A stretch of DNA of 64,000 bases from Aureibaculum flavum (GTDB lineage: Bacteria; Bacteroidota; Bacteroidia; Flavobacteriales; Flavobacteriaceae). Both the position numbers and the translations under genes were made by a program. Of this stretch, positions 46,451 through 54,231 are shown in pieces (position 1 is the stretch's first letter; each line of letters starts with the position of its first letter). The stretch is taken from the NCBI RefSeq assembly GCF_016406085.1, contig NZ_JAEHFJ010000001.1, positions 310,001 through 374,000 of the forward strand, read 5' to 3'. The notes beneath the pieces were generated by a model. That model was not told the origin of the DNA and searched no databases. It worked only from the letters and a program-made list of their open reading frames with translations.

Positions 46451-46462
46451 TGATTTAGATCA
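46451..46462 (-). promoter_or_regulatory. TGAYnnnnRTCA palindrome and promoter of the Mla operon
   Basis: On the minus strand TGATCTAAATCA followed by TTT. The centre is exactly 29.5 bp before TAAATTTG (46427-46420), a perfect -7 element, with the mlaE ATG at 46412. Confidence 0.8.
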
Positions 46463-46523
46463 TTTATAATCATTGAAGTTATTAGTCCTTTTTAAATAAA
46501 ATATTCAACAAGACAGAGCTTAT

Positions 46524-47225
46524 TTAAAGGATCAGGCTAAACTTTTCTTTTACTTTATTCACCACTTCCATAACCATCATTTCTTCTATAATCAAAATTT
46601 CAGAAATCTCACTCACACTTTGATTTGCAAAAACATACAACTCAATAATGGCTTTGCTTCTTGGTGGCATCTTAAAAAATAGGCTTCCTAATAATTTTCG
46701 TTTTTTAGCAGATTGTAAAGTCAAATCTTCTAAATTCAGTTTACTGGTAATTAGTTTTTCTATGGATTGATCTAAGATAATATGTTTAGGCTTAAAATCG
46801 TTTTGATGGTAAGAAATATCATCTAATTCCTCATACAATATAAAGTCACCATCGCCATCTACAGTATACCTTTCATCCATGGTTTGCAATTCCTCTTTTA
46901 TGATATCACCAATATTGATATTATTTTCAAATTGGTGACCTAATATGGTTATTTCATCAATTTTTTCAACACTTTTTTCAAAAAGCATTCTTCTTAAATC
47001 CTTTTTCGCAATTTTATTATTGAAATTTTCAAATACGTTCAGGTACACCTCATCCAAAATATCATTAGGATTAAAAAAATTCTTATCTATTACCCCTAAA
47101 TCCTCCGCAATATTTAGCTTTCTTGCTATAAAATCTTTAAGACTAGGTATAAAGCTTGAAACTTTTACATAAAAATGTTTAAAATTATTCTCTAATCTTA
47201 ATTGTTGTAATTCTTTAGTAATCAT
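46524..47225 (-). CDS. Sigma-70-like protein, degenerate
   Basis: Protein of 233 residues. The middle FNPNDILDEVYLNVFENF resembles sigma region 2, and the C-terminal LFFKMPPRSKAIIELYVFANQSVSEISEILIIEE resembles region 4 with its helix-turn-helix. Between them is a long acidic insert (TVDGDGDFILYEELDD) absent in ordinary ECF factors. The recognition helix is rich in acidic residues and methionine, unlike a DNA-binding surface. It may be a divergent sigma factor or a sigma-like regulator that binds RNA polymerase or an anti-sigma factor. It lies in the stress island without its own palindrome. Confidence 0.6.
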   Translation of the reverse strand: MITKELQQLRLENNFKHFYVKVSSFIPSLKDFIARKLNIAEDLGVIDKNFFNPNDILDEVYLNVFENFNNKIAKKDLRRMLFEKSVEKIDEITILGHQFENNINIGDIIKEELQTMDERYTVDGDGDFILYEELDDISYHQNDFKPKHIILDQSIEKLITSKLNLEDLTLQSAKKRKLLGSLFFKMPPRSKAIIELYVFANQSVSEISEILIIEEMMVMEVVNKVKEKFSLIL

Positions 47226-47294
47226 GATTCGGAAATTTAGATAGTTAGAATTATATATATTAAAGCATGTACGTAAAATATATCAGAATTGACT

Positions 47295-47750
47295 TTAATT
47301 CTTTCTTTTCCTTCCTGTCATTTCATTAATTTTAATATGAAAGACAATGGGCTCGCCATCATCATAAATTTTGCTTGAAAATTCACTAATAAAATGAAGG
47401 TCTTTCAGTTCTTTTTTTCTAATTATATCCTTAATACATATAGAAAAATCATGTAGATAATATTTAGCATCGACACCTGATAATTCTTCATATACACCAT
47501 GTACAAGCACAGATCTCCAATTACTAGGCGATTGAATTTCTGCAACTTCCAATGAAACAAAATTGTTTTTTCGCATCGCCATTGTTTTTTGACCACCTTC
47601 TGTATACCCTATTATACAATTATTCTCTTTACAATAATAGTAGGTTATAGGTACAACAAATGGCCTATTCTGAAATATATACCCTAGGTAACCAATATAA
47701 TTGGAACTGAGTATTTGAATTAACTCTTTATCTTTAACTACCTGTATCAT
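47295..47750 (-). CDS. Pyridoxamine 5'-phosphate oxidase-family flavoprotein
   Basis: Protein of 151 residues with the split-barrel flavin-binding fold. NYIGYLGYIFQNRPFVVPITYYY is split by family convention into YLGYIF and PFVVPI, then IGYTEGGQKTMAMRKN and VSLEVAEIQSPSNWRSVLVHGVYEEL. Members bind FMN or F420/haem and are often part of low-oxygen or NO stress regulons. The promoter carries the shared palindrome. Confidence 0.85.
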   Translation of the reverse strand: MIQVVKDKELIQILSSNYIGYLGYIFQNRPFVVPITYYYCKENNCIIGYTEGGQKTMAMRKNNFVSLEVAEIQSPSNWRSVLVHGVYEELSGVDAKYYLHDFSICIKDIIRKKELKDLHFISEFSSKIYDDGEPIVFHIKINEMTGRKRKN

Positions 47751-47797
47751 CCTTTCATATTTTTATTAAAAATAATAAGAAATTAGCTGTTTTAAAA

Positions 47798-47809
47798 TGA
47801 CCAATATCA
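47798..47809 (-). promoter_or_regulatory. TGAYnnnnRTCA palindrome before the flavoprotein gene
   Basis: On the minus strand TGATATTGGTCA followed by TTT. The centre is exactly 29.5 bp before TATTTTTA (47774-47767). The ATG is at 47750. Confidence 0.7.
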
Positions 47810-47824
47810 GTTGAACAAAATGTA

Positions 47825-48739
47825 TTAGTTCGTTTTATTTATAGCTACTTCTAGTTTAGGTATTTTTATCAATTCTAATGTGGTAGATGCTAACATTACC
47901 TTTCCATTAGTCAAATAAATTTCTTTTCTAATTTCATCATTCAATACATCTTTTGTGCCACGGCGTTTCTTATAATCAACAATATATCTAAGATTGAATT
48001 GAATCCAATTATCATTTAAGGTTATCGCTAAAGTTGGATCTACCTCTGCATTTTCTATATAATATTTATTTACAATATCATTCCATTTAGCCTTTGAGTT
48101 TAAGGTATAATCTGATAATACTTTACGAGCTATTTTAATAACAATACGTTTTGCTAATTCAATGTCTGATCCATATTTAATAGGTAAGTTAAACTCATCC
48201 CAGATAAAGGGAAAATCTTGAGAATAATTATAAATGGGGCCTTTAAACACAAAGGCGTTACTTAGTTTTACAATTCTACCACTGTAATTATCACTACTTA
48301 CCCATTGGCCAATTTCCATCATGGTGGTATAAATACTATCCACATCAATAACATCTCCTTTAATACCATTGATTTCAATTCTATCTCCAGGTTTGTATAC
48401 TTTAACTAAAAAAATATAAACGGATCCTGCCAAGCTCAAAATCAATTCTTGTAATGTAAAAGCAATCCCTGCCGTAAAAACACCAATAGCAATAGTGAAA
48501 TTTTTTATGGAACCAGAAAAATAAAAAAGAGATACAAGAATTAATAGTATATAGCCCAATATTTCAATACCTTTTTGAGATTTATAACGTGCATTTGTGT
48601 TCGTAATTCTTTTCCTTAAAATTCTCCTCGTTAATTTTATTACAATAATAATGAGAAACACCCATAACAAGTATTTTACGATACTCACTATAGAAGGATT
48701 TTCAGTAATCCAATTTTTAATAATCTCAACTATATTCAT
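47825..48739 (-). CDS. MscS-family mechanosensitive channel
   Basis: Protein of 304 residues. The N-terminal helices (20-40, 62-80) lead into the pore-lining TM3 region GIAFTLQELILSLAGSVYIFL and the beta domain start YKPGDRIEINGIKGDV, the signature of MscS proteins. A mixed alpha/beta cytosolic vestibule follows. The usual role is release of osmolytes or ions under membrane tension. It is divergent from the LOV kinase gene and has the shared palindrome in its promoter. Confidence 0.88.
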   Translation of the reverse strand: MNIVEIIKNWITENPSIVSIVKYLLWVFLIIIVIKLTRRILRKRITNTNARYKSQKGIEILGYILLILVSLFYFSGSIKNFTIAIGVFTAGIAFTLQELILSLAGSVYIFLVKVYKPGDRIEINGIKGDVIDVDSIYTTMMEIGQWVSSDNYSGRIVKLSNAFVFKGPIYNYSQDFPFIWDEFNLPIKYGSDIELAKRIVIKIARKVLSDYTLNSKAKWNDIVNKYYIENAEVDPTLAITLNDNWIQFNLRYIVDYKKRRGTKDVLNDEIRKEIYLTNGKVMLASTTLELIKIPKLEVAINKTN

Positions 48740-48800
48740 TGCTTTTAAGAATTAATTATTTATTTCTAATAAAGTTAATAAATAGTCTAGCCTTTAAAAA

Positions 48801-48812
48801 TGATACATATCA
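48801..48812 (-). promoter_or_regulatory. TGAYnnnnRTCA palindrome between MscS and the kinase
   Basis: On the minus strand TGATATGTATCA followed by TTT. The centre is exactly 29.5 bp before TAACTTTA (48777-48770), so it serves the MscS gene. For the divergent kinase gene no TAnnTT lies at the same spacing; TAACTTTA at 48872-48879 may be its -7 element. The palindrome might still affect the kinase promoter. Confidence 0.7.
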
Positions 48813-48912
48813 TCTAAAAAACAACGACCATAGTTTAATCGTTTATAATTATTATGCTGATGGAATTTTTGTAACTTTACTATACGTATCATCTTATAAA
48901 AAATCTTGTAAA

Positions 48913-50793
48913 ATGTTTCAACAAAATCAAGATATATTTAGCATTCTATCTGAAGCAATTTCTGAATGTATTATCATTATTGATAATGATCAAAAAATTG
49001 TTTCTACAAATTCGTCTACCAATAAAGTTTTTGGTTATACCTCTGCCGAATTAATAGGAAAATCTTTAGAAAAACTTATTCCAAAAAAATATCATAAAAT
49101 TCAAAAGGTTCTCTTCAAAAAGTTTGTTAAAAAAGGTGAGAAAAGACAAATTTCAGATAGTATAGAACTTTATGGATTACGAAAAAATGGTGCAATTTTC
49201 CCTACAGAAATTGGTTTAAATCCTTTTACCGTTTATGGTAAAACCTATAACATGGTTTTATTGATTGATATTACCGAAAGAAAAGAAAATGAAAAAAATT
49301 TACTCATAAAAAGTGAAGCTCTGCAGTCTGCAGCCAATGGTATTGTTATAACTGACGCCTTACAATTTGACAACCCCATCATTTATTGCAATTCCGCCTT
49401 TATTAGACTCACGGGGTATTCAGAATCAGAAATCATAAATAAAAATTGCAGGTTCTTACAAACTGATGATAGAGATCAAGAAAGCATAGAGCAAATTCGA
49501 TTGGCTATAAAAGAAGGAAAAAGTTGCAAGACAATACTACGTAATTATAAAAAAGACGGTACTTTATTTTGGAATGACTTGTCTGTAACGCCTATAAAAA
49601 ATAATGAGGGTGTTGTTACTCATTTTATCGGTATTCAAAATGATATTACAAAGCGAATGTACGCTGAGCAAGAACTTAAGCACTGGGCTTCCATTTTTGA
49701 TGAATCATTAAATGAAATATTTATATTCGATAAAGTATCATTAAAATTTTTAAATGCCAATAGAGGAGCTCAAAAAAATATAGGTTATACGCTAGAAGAA
49801 CTTAAAGAATTGACGCCTTTTGATATAAAACCTGAAATTATCGAAAGTGATTTTAGAGCATTGATCGCTCCTCTAATTCATAAGGACAAAGAAAAAATTG
49901 AATTTGAAGCCATCCATCAAAGAAAAGATGGTACCACGTACCCTGTTGAAGTCCACTTACAACTATCTTCATCTGAAGATCATGAATTACTCGTCGCTAT
50001 AATCTTAGATATTACTGAACGAAAAAATTATACAGAAAAGTTAGAAAACACTGTCGAAAAACGGACCCAACAATTGAAAATTGCCTTGACTAAAGAAAAA
50101 GAGCTAAACGAGCTTAAAACAAAGTTTCTGTCTTTAGTATCACATGAATTTAAAACACCTTTAAGTGGTATATTAACATCAACTATTTTACTAGAAAAAT
50201 ACAAGCTCACTGAACAACAAGAAAAAAGAGATAAACACTTAAATATAATTACAAGTAAAGTTCATTACCTCAACAATATTTTAAATGATTTTTTATCCAT
50301 TGAACGTTTAGAATTAGGAAAAGTAACCTATAAATTCACTGATTTTAATTTAAGTAAAGTTGTAAACGAAGTGGTTTACAATGCAAATATGTTATTAAAA
50401 GGTGGACAAAAAATTAATATCTCTCCAAATAGTGATGAATTTAACTTACATCAAGATGAGCGAATTTTAGAATTAATTTTGTCAAATTTAATTTATAATT
50501 CCATAAAATATTCACCTGAAAATACAGATATTAATCTTGAAGTTTCAGAATGTGAAAAGAATTTAATTTTAAGGGTTATTGATTACGGTATAGGAATACC
50601 AATAAATGATCAAAAACATATATTTAATCGTTACTTTAGAGCTGAAAATGTATTGAATAATCATGGTACAGGAATCGGCCTAAATATAATTAAAGCACAT
50701 TTGGAAAATTTAGGTGGAACAATAAACTTCAAAAGTGAAGAAAATAACGGGTCTACATTTACAGTTGAACTTCCTAAAATAATTGAAAAATGA
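48913..50793 (+). CDS. PAS-LOV-PAS sensor histidine kinase
   Basis: The ATG at 48913 gives 626 residues; the open frame continues upstream to 48739, but that stretch holds the operator and promoter. Layout: PAS 1 (about 5-125), LOV-type PAS 2 (about 133-250), PAS 3 (about 257-372), coiled coil, HisKA with phospho-acceptor His411 in SLVSHEFKTPL, and a HATPase domain to the end (NLIYNSIKYSP, DYGIGIP, HGTGIGLNI). PAS 2 has NC179RFLQ, N211YKKDG, FWN221 and GIQ242ND. Their spacing (32, 10, 21) equals that of Avena phot1 LOV2 (C450, N482, N492, Q513), which predicts a flavin-binding blue-light photoreceptor. No membrane segment, so it is cytosolic. Its stop overlaps the start of the response regulator by 4 bp. 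Confidence 0.92.
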   Translation: MFQQNQDIFSILSEAISECIIIIDNDQKIVSTNSSTNKVFGYTSAELIGKSLEKLIPKKYHKIQKVLFKKFVKKGEKRQISDSIELYGLRKNGAIFPTEIGLNPFTVYGKTYNMVLLIDITERKENEKNLLIKSEALQSAANGIVITDALQFDNPIIYCNSAFIRLTGYSESEIINKNCRFLQTDDRDQESIEQIRLAIKEGKSCKTILRNYKKDGTLFWNDLSVTPIKNNEGVVTHFIGIQNDITKRMYAEQELKHWASIFDESLNEIFIFDKVSLKFLNANRGAQKNIGYTLEELKELTPFDIKPEIIESDFRALIAPLIHKDKEKIEFEAIHQRKDGTTYPVEVHLQLSSSEDHELLVAIILDITERKNYTEKLENTVEKRTQQLKIALTKEKELNELKTKFLSLVSHEFKTPLSGILTSTILLEKYKLTEQQEKRDKHLNIITSKVHYLNNILNDFLSIERLELGKVTYKFTDFNLSKVVNEVVYNANMLLKGGQKINISPNSDEFNLHQDERILELILSNLIYNSIKYSPENTDINLEVSECEKNLILRVIDYGIGIPINDQKHIFNRYFRAENVLNNHGTGIGLNIIKAHLENLGGTINFKSEENNGSTFTVELPKIIEK

Positions 50794-51845
50794 AAAAAAT
50801 TTTATTAATAGAAGATGACGTTGTTGTCAGAGAAAACACAGCAGAGCTATTAGAGTTATCTAATTATGAGGTTTTTACAGCTCCAGATGGTAAAAGTGGT
50901 ATTACAAAAGCTATCACAGAATTACCAGATGTAATTATATGTGATATCATGATGCCAGAAGTAAATGGCTATGAAGTATTAAATGTACTTTCTAAGACAA
51001 TTGCTACACAGCATATTCCTTTTATTTTTTTATCCGCTAAAACTGAATATAGCGATATCCGAAAAGGAATGGATATGGGAGCTGACGATTATTTAACCAA
51101 ACCTTTTAATGAAGCCGAGCTTATTAGTGCTATTGAAAGTAGAATTGCCAAAGTAGCACTTCTAAATGAGAATTCAGAATTAAAAAGCCTTATACAATCA
51201 TACCAAAGTGATGATAATCTTAAAACAATTGATCAGTTAAAAAACTATTTTTCTGATAATGCAGAAGAAGTTTCTTATAACCTTGATCAAACTATATATA
51301 GAGAAGGAGATCATTCAAATTACATTTATTTAATATATAAAGGGGTTGTAAAAACATCAAAAACTGATGAACAAGGCAAGGAATTAATTACCGCTTTACA
51401 CAAAGGAGATGATTTTTTTGGACTAACGTCTTTATCTCATAATAGACCTTATAATGAATCTGCAATAGCACTCGAAAAAACGCAAGTTTTTAGATTAGTG
51501 AAAAATGATTTTAAAGATCTTTTATTAAAAAATCATGCCTTAACATTAGAATTGCTGGACTATTCTACAAAAAATGTAACCGAAATTAAAGATCAATTAT
51601 TACAAATGGCATATAGTTCGGTTAGAAAAAAAACCGCAAATACTATTTTACAGTTTGCTGAAAAAATTAAAAAACATCCAAAAGATGGTATTCGCATCTC
51701 AAGAAGTGACTTGGCTAGTGTAGCTGGTATTGCCACCGAGACTTTTATAAGAACCTTAACCCGTTTAAAAAAGGATGGTATCATTGATATTGAAGGAAGA
51801 AATATAAAGGTAATTGATATTGAGTTGTTAAGACAAGTTTATTGA
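50790..51845 (+). CDS. Response regulator: REC, cNMP-like and CRP-type HTH domains fused
   Basis: Protein of 351 residues. REC (1-120): acidic pair near residues 9-10, phospho-acceptor Asp52 in CDIMMPE, LSAK and LTKPF. A CRP-like beta-roll follows (about 150-250; YREGDHSNYIYLIYKGVVKTSKTD, HKGDDFFGLTSL). The usual cAMP residues (Glu in FGE, Arg in RTA) are replaced by Leu and Glu (GLTSL, ESAIA), so cAMP binding is unlikely. The C-terminal CRP-type HTH has E317-T-F-I-R321, matching Glu181 and Arg185 of CRP, which read TGA half-sites. It overlaps the kinase gene, so the two form a two-component pair. It is the best candidate for binding the TGAYnnnnRTCA palindromes. Confidence 0.9.
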   Translation: MKKILLIEDDVVVRENTAELLELSNYEVFTAPDGKSGITKAITELPDVIICDIMMPEVNGYEVLNVLSKTIATQHIPFIFLSAKTEYSDIRKGMDMGADDYLTKPFNEAELISAIESRIAKVALLNENSELKSLIQSYQSDDNLKTIDQLKNYFSDNAEEVSYNLDQTIYREGDHSNYIYLIYKGVVKTSKTDEQGKELITALHKGDDFFGLTSLSHNRPYNESAIALEKTQVFRLVKNDFKDLLLKNHALTLELLDYSTKNVTEIKDQLLQMAYSSVRKKTANTILQFAEKIKKHPKDGIRISRSDLASVAGIATETFIRTLTRLKKDGIIDIEGRNIKVIDIELLRQVY

Positions 51846-51860
51846 AAATTGATTTTAAAT

Positions 51861-51872
51861 TGATATATATCA
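51861..51872 (+). promoter_or_regulatory. TGAYnnnnRTCA palindrome and promoter of USP gene 5
   Basis: TGATATATATCA followed by TTG. The centre is exactly 29.5 bp before TAATTTAG (51896-51903). The USP start is at 51927/51930. The palindrome lies 15 bp after the stop codon of the response regulator gene. Confidence 0.75.
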
Positions 51873-51926
51873 TTGTATAAAATCTATAACACGTCTAATT
51901 TAGATGGAAATTATAGAACGAATATA

Positions 51927-52769
51927 ATGATGACTAATATTTTAATCCCCACAGACTTTTCAGAAAATTCATGGAATGCAATCGCATATTCCATAAAGTA
52001 TTTTGAAAAATCAACATGTAATTTTTATTTACTACATGTTACTCCGATAATTAATTATGCAAGTGGTGAAACTCCACCACTCCCCTTTAGTGGCTCTGTA
52101 GAAAAAGAACTATTACAGCAATCGAAATCTGATTTGCAAGACCTATTAAATAGGATTAAGAAAATAGATCTAAATACTAAGCATACTTTTATAACCATAC
52201 CTAGTTACGATTATTTTATTGATTCCATAAGAGGGCAAATTGAAGAAAAAAAGATTGACCTTGTGATTATGGCTACTAAAGGTGCCTCTGGTATTAAAAA
52301 AATAGTAATTGGAAGTAATACTGGCGATTTAATTACAAAGGTAAAAATACCTGTAATGGTTATTCCTGAAAAAGCAACATTTAAAGTCCCTAAAGAAATA
52401 GCTTTTCCGACTGACTATAACATATTTTATCATACCAAAATTATAAGTGATATGTTAGAATTTTCTAAAAATCATGATACTATTATTAGAGTAGTACATG
52501 TTGCTAAAAAAAATGAGGAATTAACACAATTCCAATTAGAAAATAAAGAATATTTAGAGGAAGTTTTAAGTACTATTACCCATAGTTTTCATAGAATAAG
52601 TAATAAAAAAATTGAAGCAGGTATTGAATGTTTTGTAGAAAGTAGAGATATTGATATGATATTTATGGTTGCAAAAAATTTAACTCTTTTTCAACAAGTT
52701 ATGTTCAAGCCAACTGTTGAAGAAATAAGTTATCGTACCAAGATTCCCTTTATCGTATTACATGAATAA
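51927..52769 (+). CDS. Tandem-domain universal stress protein 5
   Basis: The start is at ATG 51927 or the next codon 51930, aligned with MTNILIPTDFSENS of the family; the frame also extends to a TTG at 51873, which overlaps the operator. About 280 residues. The ATP loop reads VIMATKGASGIKKIVIGSNT, where the first Gly of GxxG is Ala. The C-terminal domain starts PKEIAFPTDYNIFY and lacks the loop. It is followed after 15 bp by the small membrane protein gene and shares its transcript. Confidence 0.88.
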   Translation: MMTNILIPTDFSENSWNAIAYSIKYFEKSTCNFYLLHVTPIINYASGETPPLPFSGSVEKELLQQSKSDLQDLLNRIKKIDLNTKHTFITIPSYDYFIDSIRGQIEEKKIDLVIMATKGASGIKKIVIGSNTGDLITKVKIPVMVIPEKATFKVPKEIAFPTDYNIFYHTKIISDMLEFSKNHDTIIRVVHVAKKNEELTQFQLENKEYLEEVLSTITHSFHRISNKKIEAGIECFVESRDIDMIFMVAKNLTLFQQVMFKPTVEEISYRTKIPFIVLHE

Positions 52770-52784
52770 AAAACATAAATAATT

Positions 52785-53174
52785 ATGGAAAATATATCTA
52801 TTTTTTTAGCAAAATTTTGGGGATGGTATTTAATTATTTTCTTTTTAATATTAAGTCTAAACCCTAAAAGAATCAAACAAATCTTTGAAGATTTGAAAGA
52901 TCAAAAATTTCTTATTATTACGGCTTTCATAGCGATTATAATAGGCTTACTAAATATTTTATTTCACAATATATGGGAAGATAGTTGGACGATTGTAATT
53001 ACACTTATTGGATATATATCACTTCTTATTGGTTTGTCATTATTTGTTTTTCCTGACCGGACCATCAATTGGATAAATATTATAAATGTTAAATTTTTAC
53101 AGTTATTATATATGCTATTGTTTTTAATAGGTGTTTTCCTTTTAAATATGGCGTACGGTATTGTACCATTTTAG
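52785..53174 (+). CDS. Small four-helix membrane protein
   Basis: Protein of 129 residues with four hydrophobic segments (about 7-25, 43-60, 68-87, 104-124) and the charged loop NPKRIKQIFEDLKDQ after the first. I do not recognise the family. It lies 15 bp after USP 5, so it belongs to the palindrome-controlled transcript, and ends before a strong terminator. Confidence 0.7.
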   Translation: MENISIFLAKFWGWYLIIFFLILSLNPKRIKQIFEDLKDQKFLIITAFIAIIIGLLNILFHNIWEDSWTIVITLIGYISLLIGLSLFVFPDRTINWINIINVKFLQLLYMLLFLIGVFLLNMAYGIVPF

Positions 53175-53213
53175 AAATTAGTTTACGCCAATAGTTTATG
53201 AAGTCGATACTTA

Positions 53214-53250
53214 AAAAAAAACAGGTGCGTTAATACGCACCTGTTTTTTA
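53214..53250. terminator. Bidirectional intrinsic terminator
   Basis: Stem ACAGGTGCGT / ACGCACCTGT with loop TAAT, A-run before and T-run after. It ends the USP 5 transcript and the convergent WG-repeat gene. Confidence 0.9.
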
Positions 53251-53258
53251 ATTTAACA

Positions 53259-53873
53259 CTACCAGGAATATAGATTCCATTTTTCATTTTTAGTTTTTAA
53301 AGCAATCAATCTTGGAGCAATAATCTTGGAGTGAAAACTTGGTGGTAAACTAGTAGAATTCATAGCGTCATTATAGCCCCTTCCATTATCTAAATACTTA
53401 ATTATCTTACCTGAACCATCAATAACATACTCTTCTAAATTATAGGAAACAACATTTTTACTTAAGATTTTGTTTTTACCCATAGTCGTAGTGTCTATTT
53501 TTATAATAATAGCAATGCCCTCTTTAAAATTGGTAACATTTAAAAATTGAGGTTCTATTATCGTATTCCCCTCTTTGTCCATGTAGCCATAATAAAAGGT
53601 ATTGTCAATCCGCTTTTTAATGATGCATTTACCTTCTTTAAATATGGGATACTTTATTGATGGTTCTTCACTATTAATTTCAGTGGCTACGACACCATCT
53701 CTAAAATCGATTACTTTTTCTCCTTTTTTATTTATAAAGGCCCATTGGTCATTTTTTTGCACAGCTGCCAAATCCTCATTAAAAGGTGAAACAAAATCAA
53801 TATCCTTTAAATTCTGAGAAAACAAAATCTGATTGACAGAAAAGCACAGCAGTAAAACTATTAATTTTTTCAT
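53259..53873 (-). CDS. Exported WG-repeat protein
   Basis: Protein of 204 residues with a signal peptide (MKKLIVLLLCFSVNQILFSQ). It carries WG-type beta repeats: PFNEDLAAVQKNDQWAFINKKGEKVI and a more divergent FKEGKCIIKK…YYGYMDKEGNTIIEPQF. Such repeats are common in Bacteroidota, with no defined function; binding to cell wall or other proteins is possible. Its promoter has a perfect palindrome and -7 element, so it is part of the stress regulon. Confidence 0.75.
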   Translation of the reverse strand: MKKLIVLLLCFSVNQILFSQNLKDIDFVSPFNEDLAAVQKNDQWAFINKKGEKVIDFRDGVVATEINSEEPSIKYPIFKEGKCIIKKRIDNTFYYGYMDKEGNTIIEPQFLNVTNFKEGIAIIIKIDTTTMGKNKILSKNVVSYNLEEYVIDGSGKIIKYLDNGRGYNDAMNSTSLPPSFHSKIIAPRLIALKTKNEKWNLYSW

Positions 53874-53928
53874 GATTGTATCTATTTAGAATTCAATCAA
53901 AATTACTACCCCTAGTATTTTTACGAAA

Positions 53929-53940
53929 TGATCAAGATCA
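53929..53940 (-). promoter_or_regulatory. TGAYnnnnRTCA palindrome and promoter of the WG-repeat gene
   Basis: On the minus strand TGATCTTGATCA followed by TTT. The centre is exactly 29.5 bp before TAATTTTG (53905-53898), a perfect -7 element. The ATG is at 53873. Confidence 0.8.
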
Positions 53941-54011
53941 TTTTTTATGAAATCCAATTAAATTAGTTTTAATAAAACAAAAATTTACCTCTTGACATTT
54001 AATAAGGTAAC

Positions 54012-54023
54012 TGATATATATCA
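54012..54023 (+). promoter_or_regulatory. TGAYnnnnRTCA palindrome before the coiled-coil protein gene
   Basis: TGATATATATCA followed by TTT. The centre is exactly 29.5 bp before TACCTTAG (54047-54054). The next annotated start is at 54232, so the predicted leader is unusually long (about 170 nt). Confidence 0.65.
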
Positions 54024-54059
54024 TTTCAAATTAGAATCAATATAAATACCTTAGTGTAC

Positions 54060-54146
54060 ATGATTCGAGAACTTATCATTATGTTAATAATTAAATTTGA
54101 TTTATTGCTAGAGGAAGAAGCTAAAGCATCATCAAAAAAAAATTGA
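54060..54146 (+). CDS. Possible 28-residue small ORF in the leader
   Basis: ATG at 54060 opens MIRELIIMLIIKFDLLLEEE, followed by a short AKASSKKN tail. The first half is hydrophobic and the second acidic then basic. It starts almost exactly where the transcript is predicted to begin, so translation would be nearly leaderless, which argues for caution. It could be a leader peptide for the gene at 54232. Confidence 0.2.
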   Translation: MIRELIIMLIIKFDLLLEEEAKASSKKN

Positions 54147-54231
54147 TAGAAGTATGATACTAATCCTTTAATAGAGGCAAACAAATACTTCTGTTTCATT
54201 CTAATTTTTATAACGCTATAAATAACTTAAA

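Noticed and set aside
48739-48912. N-terminal extension of the LOV kinase frame by 58 codons
   Set aside because: The stretch contains the operator at 48801 and a -7 element at 48872, starts from a TTG and has no domain; the ATG at 48913 fits the first PAS domain.
51873-51926. TTG-started extension of USP 5
   Set aside because: It begins in the operator and the promoter lies within it; ATG 51927/51930 aligns with the other USPs.
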